Source of the DNA: Flavobacterium panacagri
GTDB lineage: Bacteria > Bacteroidota > Bacteroidia > Flavobacteriales > Flavobacteriaceae
Direction: 5' to 3'
DNA length: 64,000 bases
NCBI RefSeq assembly: GCF_030378165.1
Contig: NZ_CP119766.1
Coordinates: 5,332,001 to 5,396,000 of the forward strand
Part shown: positions 56,117-64,000 of the stretch, piece after piece
Layout: each line of letters starts with the position of its first letter
How positions within the stretch are numbered: the stretch's first letter is position 1
Made by a program: the position numbers and the translations under genes
The notes under the pieces: model-generated
What the model saw: only the letters and a program-made list of their open reading frames with translations
The model's database searches: none
Told to the model about the DNA's origin: nothing

Positions 56117-57223
56117 TTATTTATAATCTAGAGCTTCTATAAAACTATCTGCAATCTTTTTAAGACCTACTTTTGAGTTGTTTGATTTGAAAATATTAAG
56201 CATACTTGCTAATTGATTTTCTTTATATTCTGAAATACCATTTAAATTAACTGATGGTATTTTTCCGTTTGGAGTCCAAGGTCTTGCAACACAGATCACA
56301 TCTAAACCATGTTCAAGCATTGCTGCCACAGTACCGCTTTTTTCAATTTGTCTCCATGGCGTTGTACTAATTCCCCAATCAGCATTTTGCAAAACTTTTG
56401 AAATTGTTGCTGCGTCTTGTTCTCCCAATATATTAAAATCAATATTTTGGTCTTTGCAGACTGCTTGCCAGTGATCCAATTCAGATCCACATCTTCCAAT
56501 AAAGTTTAATTCTACTTTAAGATTGGCATTTTGTCCATATTTTGATAATTCTGAAATAAACTCTTTAACAGGGGCATTTGGATGAATGGTTCCAAAAATT
56601 ATAAAGCTCAAAGTATCTTTGGCTTTAGCCAAAACTTCACTTTTAATTACTTCAATATTTCCAAAAAGCGGAAGATACAAAGCCTTACAGCCTATTTTTT
56701 CTAATTGAAATTGGTAAAACCTTGATTGTGTATGAATTTTACGAGCGGCTGTTTTTTTTATTACCTCTCGGGCAATGTATTGCTGTAAATTACCCCAAAT
56801 CTTATGTTTGAAGGAAGATTCTTTGTCCATGCCAACCCAAAGCTCATGAAACATAATATGCCATTTTCGGCCTTGACTTATTTGGGCTAAATGTCCTGCA
56901 AGTCCAAATGGTAATCCTTTTTCTTGAAAGGAAAATGGAACATACTGTAAACTAATCCATTCCGGATTAAAATCAGTTACAAATTGTTTTGCCTTTGCGT
57001 AACGTATTTTTGATTCCATTTTATTTGGAATTCGAACTACAGTTATTTTACTTCCTTCAGATTGTTGAAATTCTTGTACAATTTCATTGGCACTAAAATC
57101 ATGCAATGCTAGTAAGGCAATTTCATATCCCTGCTGTATTAATTCTCCTGCCAAACGACGGGTGTAATCTCCAACTCCGTCACGACCTGGTTCTAATGAG
57201 CCACAGATAAAAAGGATTTTCAT
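56117..57223 (-). CDS. GT-B glycosyltransferase-like protein
   Basis: 368 residues. FICGSLEPGRDGVGDYTRRL (about 4-23) is the acceptor-side Gly-rich loop seen in GT4 enzymes. The donor half is more divergent: IFGTIHPNAPVKEFISEL (about 215) and NADWGISTTPWRQIEKSGT (about 290), in which the usual E-x7-E pattern is not clear. It may have a different mechanism or may be a poorly conserved GT4. Lies between glf and the next GT4 gene. Confidence 0.78.
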   Translation of the reverse strand: MKILFICGSLEPGRDGVGDYTRRLAGELIQQGYEIALLALHDFSANEIVQEFQQSEGSKITVVRIPNKMESKIRYAKAKQFVTDFNPEWISLQYVPFSFQEKGLPFGLAGHLAQISQGRKWHIMFHELWVGMDKESSFKHKIWGNLQQYIAREVIKKTAARKIHTQSRFYQFQLEKIGCKALYLPLFGNIEVIKSEVLAKAKDTLSFIIFGTIHPNAPVKEFISELSKYGQNANLKVELNFIGRCGSELDHWQAVCKDQNIDFNILGEQDAATISKVLQNADWGISTTPWRQIEKSGTVAAMLEHGLDVICVARPWTPNGKIPSVNLNGISEYKENQLASMLNIFKSNNSKVGLKKIADSFIEALDYK

Positions 57224-57241
57224 GTTGTTTTCTGACTTCGC

Positions 57242-58354
57242 TTATATTAAATCTGAGGCTTTTTTTAATGCAGAACCAATTATTTGATGCATGTCGTAAT
57301 ATTTGTATTCTGCCAAACGTCCTCCAAAAATCACATTCGTTTCTTGATCAGCTAATTGTTTGTATTTTGTAAACAATTCGTTATTTAATGTATCATTGAC
57401 TGGATAATAAGGTTCCTTGCCTTCTTCCCATTCCTGCGGGTATTCTTTGGTGATTACCGTTTTTTTCTGTTTTCCGAATTCAAAATGTTTATGCTCGATG
57501 ATTCTTGTATAAGGAGTTTCAGAATCTGTATAGTTGACAACAGCATTTCCTTGAAAGTTCTCGGTATCTAAAGTTTGATTTTCGAATTTAAGGCTTCTGT
57601 AATTCAGCTTGCCATATTTAAATCCGTAAAACTCATCGATTCTGCCAGTAAATACTACAGTTTCGGCTTTAGCGTTCCATTTTTCATTATCTTCAAAATA
57701 GTCTTGATCGGTCATTGTTTCTACGCCATCCAATAAAGCTTCGACTAATTTATTATAACCTCCAATTGGAATACCTTGATATTTATCGTTGAAATAATTA
57801 TTATCGAAAGTAAAGCGGACAGGAAGTCTTTTAATAATAAAAGCGGGTAAGTCTGTAGCCTTTCGTCCCCATTGTTTTTCGGTATAACCTTTAATCAGCT
57901 TAAAATAAATGTCTTTTCCAACTAGAGAAATGGCCTGCTCTTCTAGGTTTTGAGGATTGGTAATGTTTAATTCTTTTATTTCTTCTTCAATCTTATTTTT
58001 TGCCTCTTCCGGAGTTTTCACACCCCACAATTGGTAAAACGTATTCATATTAAAAGGAAGATTAAAAAGTTCTCCGTTATAATTGGCAATCGGACTGTTG
58101 ACATAGTGGTTAAACTCCACCAGATTATTCACATAATCCCAAATTCTTTTGTCGCTGGTATGAAAAATATGAGCTCCGTATTTATGAACATTTATGTCTT
58201 CAACATTTTCACAGTAAACATTTCCTCCTAAGTGGTTACGTTTGTCTATTACCAAACATTTTTTTCCTTTCTTTTTGGCTTCGTGGGCAAAAACAGAACC
58301 AAATAAACCTGCACCTACTATTAAATAATCGAATTCCTTTTTATTAGATGTCAT
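57242..58354 (-). CDS. glf: UDP-galactopyranose mutase
   Basis: Converts UDP-galactopyranose to UDP-galactofuranose using reduced FAD. Dinucleotide motif VGAGLFGSVFA (about 12-22); NHLGGNVYCENV (about 41-52); YGAHIFHTSDKRIWDYV (about 60-76); late active-site block RLAEYKYYDMHQII (about 347-360). 370 residues is normal. Implies that galactofuranose is in the glycan and that one of the neighbouring transferases uses it. Confidence 0.97.
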   Translation of the reverse strand: MTSNKKEFDYLIVGAGLFGSVFAHEAKKKGKKCLVIDKRNHLGGNVYCENVEDINVHKYGAHIFHTSDKRIWDYVNNLVEFNHYVNSPIANYNGELFNLPFNMNTFYQLWGVKTPEEAKNKIEEEIKELNITNPQNLEEQAISLVGKDIYFKLIKGYTEKQWGRKATDLPAFIIKRLPVRFTFDNNYFNDKYQGIPIGGYNKLVEALLDGVETMTDQDYFEDNEKWNAKAETVVFTGRIDEFYGFKYGKLNYRSLKFENQTLDTENFQGNAVVNYTDSETPYTRIIEHKHFEFGKQKKTVITKEYPQEWEEGKEPYYPVNDTLNNELFTKYKQLADQETNVIFGGRLAEYKYYDMHQIIGSALKKASDLI

Positions 58355-58364
58355 ACCTTTTATT

Positions 58365-59279
58365 TTAAAACGGATTTACTGCCAGAATAATTCTTTTGAT
58401 ACCTCTTGGCCCTATTAATTTGTTTCTGTAATATTTAGAGAAAAGCCATTTAAAAGCGTTCTTTTTATCTTTTACCCTTGCGGCAACAGTTATGGCCATT
58501 GGGATATTATTGCGGATAGATTTTTCAATTTCAGGAATCTGCAATTGATCTTTACTACAGTCTTCAAATAAAATTTTGATCATTCTATAGGCATTGTCCG
58601 AAGTCGCTGTTCTAGATTGTGATTCTTTTACAATACGGCACTTAGCAGTAAATTTGTTTACGAAATAAAATGGTTTTCCAAGTTTTCCTAATTGAAGGCC
58701 GAAATAGAAATCAGTCGCCTTTCCAGCTCTACCTTTATCCGAATACCCTATTGAAACTACTGCATCTCTACGTACAAGAAACGAGTTGTTTGGAAACATT
58801 GTTACAGCACCTGCAATAAATCCATCAACGATTCCTTCTCTGTCTGGAGTTCTAAAATAATCGTCATTAACTAATTCTGGATTTTCTATATAAGTTCCGT
58901 CTTCGTTAATGATTCTTTGTTTGCCAAAACTTGCAATTATTTCAGGATGTTCTAAAAAAGGTCTTCTTAAATCTTCAATACAATTTGGATAAATCGGATC
59001 GTCATCATGTAAATGCAAAACCAAATCACCTGTAGCATGTCTGTATTGAAAATCAACATTTTTCACTTCTAACAATGATGGTTTGTGATGATAGTATTTG
59101 ATAGGCACTGGACTAATTTTACTAAGTTCATTAGCCACAAGTTCGGCTGTTACATCACTCTTTGAATCATCACCAATAACAATTTCATCTGGTAAAACTG
59201 TTTGAGCCCAAACAGACTCTAGGGTTTCTCTTAAAAAATCAGGCCGTTCATAGGTTGGTATAATAACTGTTATTTTCAT
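58365..59279 (-). CDS. Family 2 glycosyltransferase
   Basis: 304 residues from the ATG at 59279, which begins with KITVIIPTYERPDFLRETL. A longer frame to 59438 reads through the upstream acyltransferase in another frame and is rejected. Motifs: VIGDDSKSD (about 34-42) and HLHDDDPI (about 89-96) with the acidic metal site. A group of GT2 enzymes next to glf act as galactofuranosyltransferases; that role is possible here but not shown. Confidence 0.88.
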   Translation of the reverse strand: MKITVIIPTYERPDFLRETLESVWAQTVLPDEIVIGDDSKSDVTAELVANELSKISPVPIKYYHHKPSLLEVKNVDFQYRHATGDLVLHLHDDDPIYPNCIEDLRRPFLEHPEIIASFGKQRIINEDGTYIENPELVNDDYFRTPDREGIVDGFIAGAVTMFPNNSFLVRRDAVVSIGYSDKGRAGKATDFYFGLQLGKLGKPFYFVNKFTAKCRIVKESQSRTATSDNAYRMIKILFEDCSKDQLQIPEIEKSIRNNIPMAITVAARVKDKKNAFKWLFSKYYRNKLIGPRGIKRIILAVNPF

Positions 59280-59290
59280 GATTTCTATAT

Positions 59291-59869
59291 TTAAATTCGG
59301 TTTTTTATAAATTTTGCTGGAACACCGCCCCATATTTGATTGGCTGGTATTGATTTTGTGACTACCGCTCCTGCTGCTATAATAGAGCCTTCGCCGATTT
59401 GAACCCCTTTTAAAACAACTACATTGCAGCCTAACCAAACATCTTGTCCTAAAAATATTTCGGCTTTAATGGAAGGCTGTGGACCAATTAGTTTTCCTGC
59501 TTCGGTACCGTGATCGTGATCGATGAACTTACATCCTGAAGCAATATTGGAATATTTGGATATTTGAATACCGCAGTTGATATTAAACTCACATCCTGCT
59601 CCTATAAAAACTTCTTCCTCGATAATAATTGAAGGGCCTTTACTCCAGATTCCTGCATACTTAAAGTAGATACCACGTTCTAGAATACAGTTTTTTCCAA
59701 GTGAAACCTGATGAGGCCAAATTGTATAGATTTTAGGAATATCTACTCCGCTTCCAATTTTCATTCCTTGAAACCGAAGCCCGATTTTTCTAAAAAGACT
59801 TCCAATTTTATTGAAGTAACGTACCTGAAGAACAAATAAAGACTGCTGAAAAAAATAGGTAAAAGGCAT
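59291..59869 (-). CDS. Left-handed beta-helix acyltransferase
   Basis: 192 residues. Hexapeptide repeats from about 70 to 185, ending with VLKGVQIGEGSIIAAGAVV, and the catalytic-type His in FIDHDHGTEA (about 119). A short hydrophobic or amphipathic N-terminus (FFQQSLFVLQVRYF). Likely an O-acetyltransferase for the glycan; acceptor unknown. Lies 9 bases after another acyltransferase gene. Confidence 0.88.
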   Translation of the reverse strand: MPFTYFFQQSLFVLQVRYFNKIGSLFRKIGLRFQGMKIGSGVDIPKIYTIWPHQVSLGKNCILERGIYFKYAGIWSKGPSIIIEEEVFIGAGCEFNINCGIQISKYSNIASGCKFIDHDHGTEAGKLIGPQPSIKAEIFLGQDVWLGCNVVVLKGVQIGEGSIIAAGAVVTKSIPANQIWGGVPAKFIKNRI

Positions 59870-59878
59870 GTAAAGTAT

Positions 59879-60412
59879 TTATTGAAATAAGCGTTTATAG
59901 TTTGCTTTATAATCAAAATTCTCAGGACGGTGTTTAATGAATTTTGCAGGAACACCACCCACAACAGCTAGATCTTCTACGTTTCGAGATACAACAGCAC
60001 CTGCCGCTACAACAGCACCTTTTCCAACATTAACACCAGGCAAAATCATCGCTCTTGTTCCAATCCAAACGTAATCGCCTATTGTAACTTTTTTTTCTCT
60101 ATTGGAAGTTTCAAGAAGTTCTTCGCTATGATCTGCAGTTAGAAAAATAACATCTTCTGAAATCGACACACAGTTTCCAATTTCTAAAAATCCTCTAGCG
60201 TCTAAACGGCAATTGGCATTAATACAGGAATCATTTCCTATTTTTAATCCGCCGGCACAATCAAACTTACATTTCATGAATATGGTTGTTCCGGTTCCGA
60301 TACTAAATTTCATTACTTTTCTATAAAACCACAGTCTTACTCTGTGACTAGGAAAATGGGCGATAAAATTATTACAGATATATAATCGTAATTCAGAGAA
60401 AAATCCGTTCAT
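59879..60412 (-). CDS. Left-handed beta-helix acyltransferase (maltose O-acetyltransferase-like)
   Basis: 177 residues from the ATG at 60412. A TTG at 60439 would overlap the upstream gene and is rejected. Hexapeptide repeats from about 55, with FLTADHSEELL supplying the catalytic His (about 105), and late VWIGTRAMILPGVNVGKGAV. The N-terminal helix FPSHRVRLWFYRKV is a frequent feature of polysaccharide-locus acyltransferases. Starts 1 base after the stop of the upstream glycosyltransferase. Confidence 0.9.
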   Translation of the reverse strand: MNGFFSELRLYICNNFIAHFPSHRVRLWFYRKVMKFSIGTGTTIFMKCKFDCAGGLKIGNDSCINANCRLDARGFLEIGNCVSISEDVIFLTADHSEELLETSNREKKVTIGDYVWIGTRAMILPGVNVGKGAVVAAGAVVSRNVEDLAVVGGVPAKFIKHRPENFDYKANYKRLFQ

Positions 60413-60413
60413 T

Positions 60414-61367
60414 TTAATATTTTCTATAAAACCTTCCAATTAACGAAGCAATCTTAATACTCATTTGTTTTACTTTAATCTTGTTTTTACTGCAAGAAGC
60501 GGTGGGAAATCCAGCATAACTCCAGTAAAATTTATCAGGAAATGAAGGCGGAATTCCTTTCAATGCCGATTTTATAAAGTGCTTGTCCCAAGGTTTTGGC
60601 CCACCCACCGCATGAGACATTGTAAAACCGCCATGAATAAAGTCCATTGCTTCTGGTCCCATTTCAGACAGTGGCGATTTACTGCACATTGCTGCGATAT
60701 TGAAAGCATCCTGATCGCCGGCAAAATAAATGTCCCAAGGCTTAAAGTTTTTAAAATCAAAATGTGTAATGCTAAAACCAAAAGAATGAATAAAAGCCTG
60801 AATTACTTTTGACCAAGTTTCTAAGAATTCGATGTTGGTTTTTGTCACACCGCAGAAACCCGAATTAATATAAGAATGAACATCTCTTTCAATTTTCATG
60901 TCAATTTTATCAATGGCTTCTTTCCAAATTCCTCTTCTTGGATGGTTTGGGGGACAATCATTTGCTATAATTTCATGAACTAATGCAACTCCAAAACCAG
61001 CCCATTTTTCATAAAATGACCAGCTGCATTTTATTACAATATCAGGATCAAAATAAAACAGTGATTCTGTGTTTTTAGCACTTTTAGACCAAAGATCTAA
61101 CATGAAATCTGGTTTTAAATTTGCTAAATGCCAATCTGTTACAATTGGAAGAAAGTGTATTTTGTAATCTTCAGCTATATTTAAGGTTTTACCATTCTCC
61201 CAATTCAGGTCGTCATTTGCATAAGCATCATTTGCCCATGGAGGAAGTGCCCCTCTAAAACCAACAAAGAAGTCTCCTCTAAAACCATTATTAAAAAGAG
61301 AATTGGATAATGCCGCTAAACCATGATGATAATTTCCTTCAAAGAGCGTACAAACAGCTGATTTCAT
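60414..61367 (-). CDS. GT-A-type nucleotide-sugar glycosyltransferase with DxD motif
   Basis: 317 residues. The N-terminus CTLFEGNYHHGLAALSNSL matches GT8-like/GT-A enzymes that begin directly with the nucleotide-binding strand. FYFDPDIVI (about 104-112) gives the DxD metal site, followed by AGDQDAFNIAAM (about 217-228) and HGGFTMSHAVGGPKPWDKH. The specific donor is not readable. It overlaps the flippase stop by 4 bases. Confidence 0.8.
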   Translation of the reverse strand: MKSAVCTLFEGNYHHGLAALSNSLFNNGFRGDFFVGFRGALPPWANDAYANDDLNWENGKTLNIAEDYKIHFLPIVTDWHLANLKPDFMLDLWSKSAKNTESLFYFDPDIVIKCSWSFYEKWAGFGVALVHEIIANDCPPNHPRRGIWKEAIDKIDMKIERDVHSYINSGFCGVTKTNIEFLETWSKVIQAFIHSFGFSITHFDFKNFKPWDIYFAGDQDAFNIAAMCSKSPLSEMGPEAMDFIHGGFTMSHAVGGPKPWDKHFIKSALKGIPPSFPDKFYWSYAGFPTASCSKNKIKVKQMSIKIASLIGRFYRKY

Positions 61368-62653
61368 TTAATATTTATAATTTTTATTAGACAATAACCA
61401 CCATGTAAAACAACTTGAACAGCAGCTAGAAAAAGATTAAATAGCAGTACTCCGTATAAGCTTCCTACATTAAAAAGAAATGCACCGGCCGCTATAGAAA
61501 TTACACTAATAGAAATAGAGAATACAGGATTTATAACCCAGCCTCTACTGGTGTAAAGTGCAAAACATACTCCTCCGATAAGGCCAACACAGGTGCCTGC
61601 AATATTTAAAACTAATTCATCTCTAAGACCATAATAATTTTCACCTAAAATCCAAAGCAATTGATCTGAGAATAAATAGGTTAAAACTGTAAAAGCACAC
61701 ATTAAAATAGCCAGCAAAAATAAAATCTGAATAAACCTTTTCAATAAAAGAGCTTTCTCTTCGATAAGTCTGGCATATCTTGGAATTATTAAGGTTCCAA
61801 CTATAACATTAAATAAAGAAAGCAGCACTGCAAATCTTCCTAAAGCCCCCAATTGTGCAACCGACTCAATTTTACCAAAGATTGAAATTAACCAGATTGT
61901 AATTTGTCCCGAAACACAGTAATAAATTGCTCCAGGAAGAATTTTTTTAACCATCTGCATTATTTCGCTTTTAATAACTGGATCTGATTTCTGATCTTTA
62001 TCAGCGAATTGATGCGCTATTTTTTTCAATTTTATATTTCCTAAAATTCTTGGAATTCCGCTCGCCAAGATTGCGATAAAAGCCCAAGGGAAAATAAAAA
62101 TTGTCAATGTAGTAAGCAAAAGTCTTCCTAATCCTACTGCTACTTGATTTTTCTGTAATGGCAGAATATCTTGATGCAGTTTTGGAACTATCTCTAATAA
62201 TGTATCCGATAATGCTGCAAAAAAAGCAGGAATCAAAGAAAGTACGATAAGTACTGTTGTCAGCCAGGAAGCCCCATTATGATATAATAAATAAATCAAA
62301 ATAGGCGTTGCCACAACAAGACTTCCTATGGCAAATTTTCTTCGTAAGTCCAATCCAGTAGACAAAACCATTCCTAGTTTTTCTTTTTCTTTCCAAACTT
62401 TTGCTCCTTGTGCCATTACACCTGTAGAAATTCCGCCATCTGCTAAAACGGTCATAGTTCCCAGCATTGTATTGGCCAAAGTATACAATGCATATTCTTC
62501 AACAGGCAATAATCGTATAATTAAAATACCGCTTAAGAATCCAATGGCCTGCAAAAGAATCTGAGCGCCACCGGTAACAGAAATCAACTTACTCCAATTG
62601 AGTATGGTACTGTATTTTGGGTGCTGTTTAAATTTTATCAAAGTATCTTTCAA
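61364..62653 (-). CDS. wzx: Wzx-type polysaccharide flippase
   Basis: 429 residues with 12 or so helices, first at about 22-45 (TGGAQILLQAIGFLSGILI). Polysaccharide-transport (MATE-like) pattern: LLPVEEYALYTLANTMLG, and STGVMAQGAKVW. Moves the lipid-linked repeat unit across the inner membrane before the polymerase acts. The start codon is TTG; an in-frame stop lies 4 codons earlier, so no longer start exists. 49 bases separate it from the dehydrogenase gene. Confidence 0.88.
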   Translation of the reverse strand: MKDTLIKFKQHPKYSTILNWSKLISVTGGAQILLQAIGFLSGILIIRLLPVEEYALYTLANTMLGTMTVLADGGISTGVMAQGAKVWKEKEKLGMVLSTGLDLRRKFAIGSLVVATPILIYLLYHNGASWLTTVLIVLSLIPAFFAALSDTLLEIVPKLHQDILPLQKNQVAVGLGRLLLTTLTIFIFPWAFIAILASGIPRILGNIKLKKIAHQFADKDQKSDPVIKSEIMQMVKKILPGAIYYCVSGQITIWLISIFGKIESVAQLGALGRFAVLLSLFNVIVGTLIIPRYARLIEEKALLLKRFIQILFLLAILMCAFTVLTYLFSDQLLWILGENYYGLRDELVLNIAGTCVGLIGGVCFALYTSRGWVINPVFSISISVISIAAGAFLFNVGSLYGVLLFNLFLAAVQVVLHGGYCLIKIINIK

Positions 62654-62702
62654 GAAATCGATTTAAAAGTTAAAAAGTGATATCCTCTTGTAATTGAAAA
62701 TT

Positions 62703-64000
62703 TTAACCTTTTCCAATTCCTTTAATTATAAAACCTATTGAGGCTAATTTCGCTGCATCGAGAATATTGCGTCCATCAAAAACAAATGCTGGTTTATACA
62801 TATTTTCATAAATAGAATTCCAATCGTAAGTTTTAAACTCATCCCATTCTGTCAAAACAGCGATAGCATGTGCCTGATGACAAGCTTCTTCAGGCGATTG
62901 ATACACAAAAATCTGTTTCAATTTTGATTCAATCCTTTGATCTGTATAGCCTTTTAATGTCCATAAGTAACGCATATCTTCTGTAATCTGTTCTTGAGAA
63001 ACTTTAGGGTCGTAAATATGAATTTCTGCACCGTCTTCAATTAAATATTCCGCTACATAAATTGCTGCAGATTCACGCGTATCATTGGTATCTTTTTTAA
63101 AAGCCCAGCCTAAAAAAGTTATTTTTTTTCCGCTTACAGTATTAAAAAGGGACGTAATGATTCTTTTTGCAAATCGGTATTTTTGATGATCATTTAGAAT
63201 AATGATCTGCTCCCAATAATTTGCCACTTCTGGTAAATTGAAGTAGCGGCATAAATACACTAAGTTTAAAATGTCTTTTTGAAAACAAGAACCACCAAAA
63301 CCTACTGAAGCTTTAAGAAACTTAGAACCAATTCTGCTATCAGTTCCAATCGCTGCAGCAACTTCATCAACATCAGCTTCGGTAACTTCGCATAAAGCAG
63401 ATAAGGCATTGATGGAAGAAATTCTTTGTGCCAAAAAAGCATTTGCAGTTAATTTTGACAATTCTGAAGACCAGACATTTGTGGTAAGAATTTGTTTTGG
63501 AGACAGCCAATTCAAATAAATATCTACCAGACATTGAATTGCTTTCTGGCCACTTTCTGTCTGTTTGCCACCAATTAAAACACGGTCTGCATTTAATAAA
63601 TCATCAATTGCCGTTCCTTCGGCCAAAAACTCAGGATTAGAAAGCACTTCAAATTTTACACCATTTCCCGTGCTGTCTAATATAGTCTGTAACGTCTCGG
63701 CCGTGCGGACAGGCAGTGTGGATTTTTCAACAATAATTTTATCATTTTTAGCAATTCTGGCTATTTGTCTGGCACACAATTCAACAAATTTTAAATCAGC
63801 TGCCATTCCTTTGCCTTCGCCATATGTTTTTGTTGGAGTATTTACCGCTATAAAGATCATATCGGCTTCCTCAATAGCTTTATCAACTTCTGTAGAAAAA
63901 AATAAATTACGGCCTCTCGCCTCACGAACAACATCTGATAGTCCTGGCTCGTAAACAGGTAATTTATCTAAATCTTCATCATTCCAAGCGGCAATACGCT
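62703..64000 (-). CDS. ugd: UDP-glucose 6-dehydrogenase, 5' end outside window
   Basis: Oxidises UDP-glucose to UDP-glucuronate with two NAD+. The frame is open to the window edge at 64000; an internal ATG at 63860 is not the start, since upstream codons encode conserved residues (LPVYEPGL). Present are [25 protein letters not shown] and the catalytic Cys in [12 protein letters not shown]. The Rossmann N-terminus (roughly the first 30 residues) is missing. It supplies the substrate of uxs at the far end of the same operon. Confidence 0.96.
   Translation of the reverse strand, partial: RIAAWNDEDLDKLPVYEPGLSDVVREARGRNLFFSTEVDKAIEEADMIFIAVNTPTKTYGEGKGMAADLKFVELCARQIARIAKNDKIIVEKSTLPVRTAETLQTILDSTGNGVKFEVLSNPEFLAEGTAIDDLLNADRVLIGGKQTESGQKAIQCLVDIYLNWLSPKQILTTNVWSSELSKLTANAFLAQRISSINALSALCEVTEADVDEVAAAIGTDSRIGSKFLKASVGFGGSCFQKDILNLVYLCRYFNLPEVANYWEQIIILNDHQKYRFAKRIITSLFNTVSGKKITFLGWAFKKDTNDTRESAAIYVAEYLIEDGAEIHIYDPKVSQEQITEDMRYLWTLKGYTDQRIESKLKQIFVYQSPEEACHQAHAIAVLTEWDEFKTYDWNSIYENMYKPAFVFDGRNILDAAKLASIGFIIKGIGKG

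Noticed and set aside
63565..63954. 129-codon open frame on the plus strand
   Set aside because: Antisense to ugd, whose catalytic motifs are intact.

Overview
The window looks like one chromosomal contig from a Flavobacterium-like member of the Bacteroidota. The DNA is AT-rich. Candidate promoters carry the phylum's -7 element (TAnnTTTG). Many gene products are typical of Flavobacteriia: BshA, a Bacteroidota-type LptD, a Bacteroidota-type SPOR amidase, an M43 protease lipoprotein, a split Fe-S/NarI-like oxidoreductase and a UXS-type decarboxylase. Dispersed hairpin repeats of a kind I associate with Flavobacterium are also present. There is no rRNA, no CRISPR array, no recognisable insertion sequence and no prophage.

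Region by region. Positions 1-9170 hold housekeeping and stand-alone genes: a DEAD-box RNA helicase cut by the window edge, a TPR-hybrid histidine kinase, a DctA-like carrier, aroC, an LpxH-like phosphatase, a small barrel protein, a PrcB-like lipoprotein and bshA. Positions 9410-15122 form a long minus-strand envelope/redox run: SPOR amidase, MCE (MlaD-like) protein, membrane Fe-S protein, CCG-domain Fe-S protein and two uncharacterised proteins. It is divergent from lptD and ridA. Positions 18285-21737 hold a central-carbon cluster (pfkA, gapA, BadF-type sugar kinase, mgsA). Then come tamB, and divergently tsaD, rsmE, a DUF4159 protein and a SpoU-type methyltransferase. Positions 30108-39889 are mixed: M43 metalloprotease, AI-2E-type transporter, a methyltransferase, a VanX-type dipeptidase, an Ivy-like lipoprotein, a desaturase, a small Xre-type regulator locus, outer-membrane phospholipase A and an MFS carrier.

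At 40052-40126 there is a well-folded tRNA gene with its own terminator, but its anticodon loop reads TTTTATA. In the normal register this gives anticodon UUA, which pairs with the UAA stop codon.

From 41300 to the right edge lies a minus-strand surface-polysaccharide locus of the Wzx/Wzy type. It contains UDP-glucose dehydrogenase, flippase, nine glycosyltransferases, three left-handed beta-helix acyltransferases, UDP-galactopyranose mutase, polymerase, UDP-glucuronate decarboxylase, Wza, a Wzc-like tyrosine kinase, a VanZ-like protein and the initiating sugar-phosphate transferase. The nucleotide-sugar genes predict UDP-GlcA, UDP-xylose and UDP-galactofuranose as precursors. A terminator after the decarboxylase gene separates the long assembly operon from the export genes.

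No wholly new multi-gene system is obvious. The items that most deserve a second look are the UUA-anticodon tRNA, the Ivy-like lipoprotein beside a VanX-type dipeptidase, the small regulator locus with two inverted repeats, tamB lacking a canonical start, and the palindromic repeats in leader regions.
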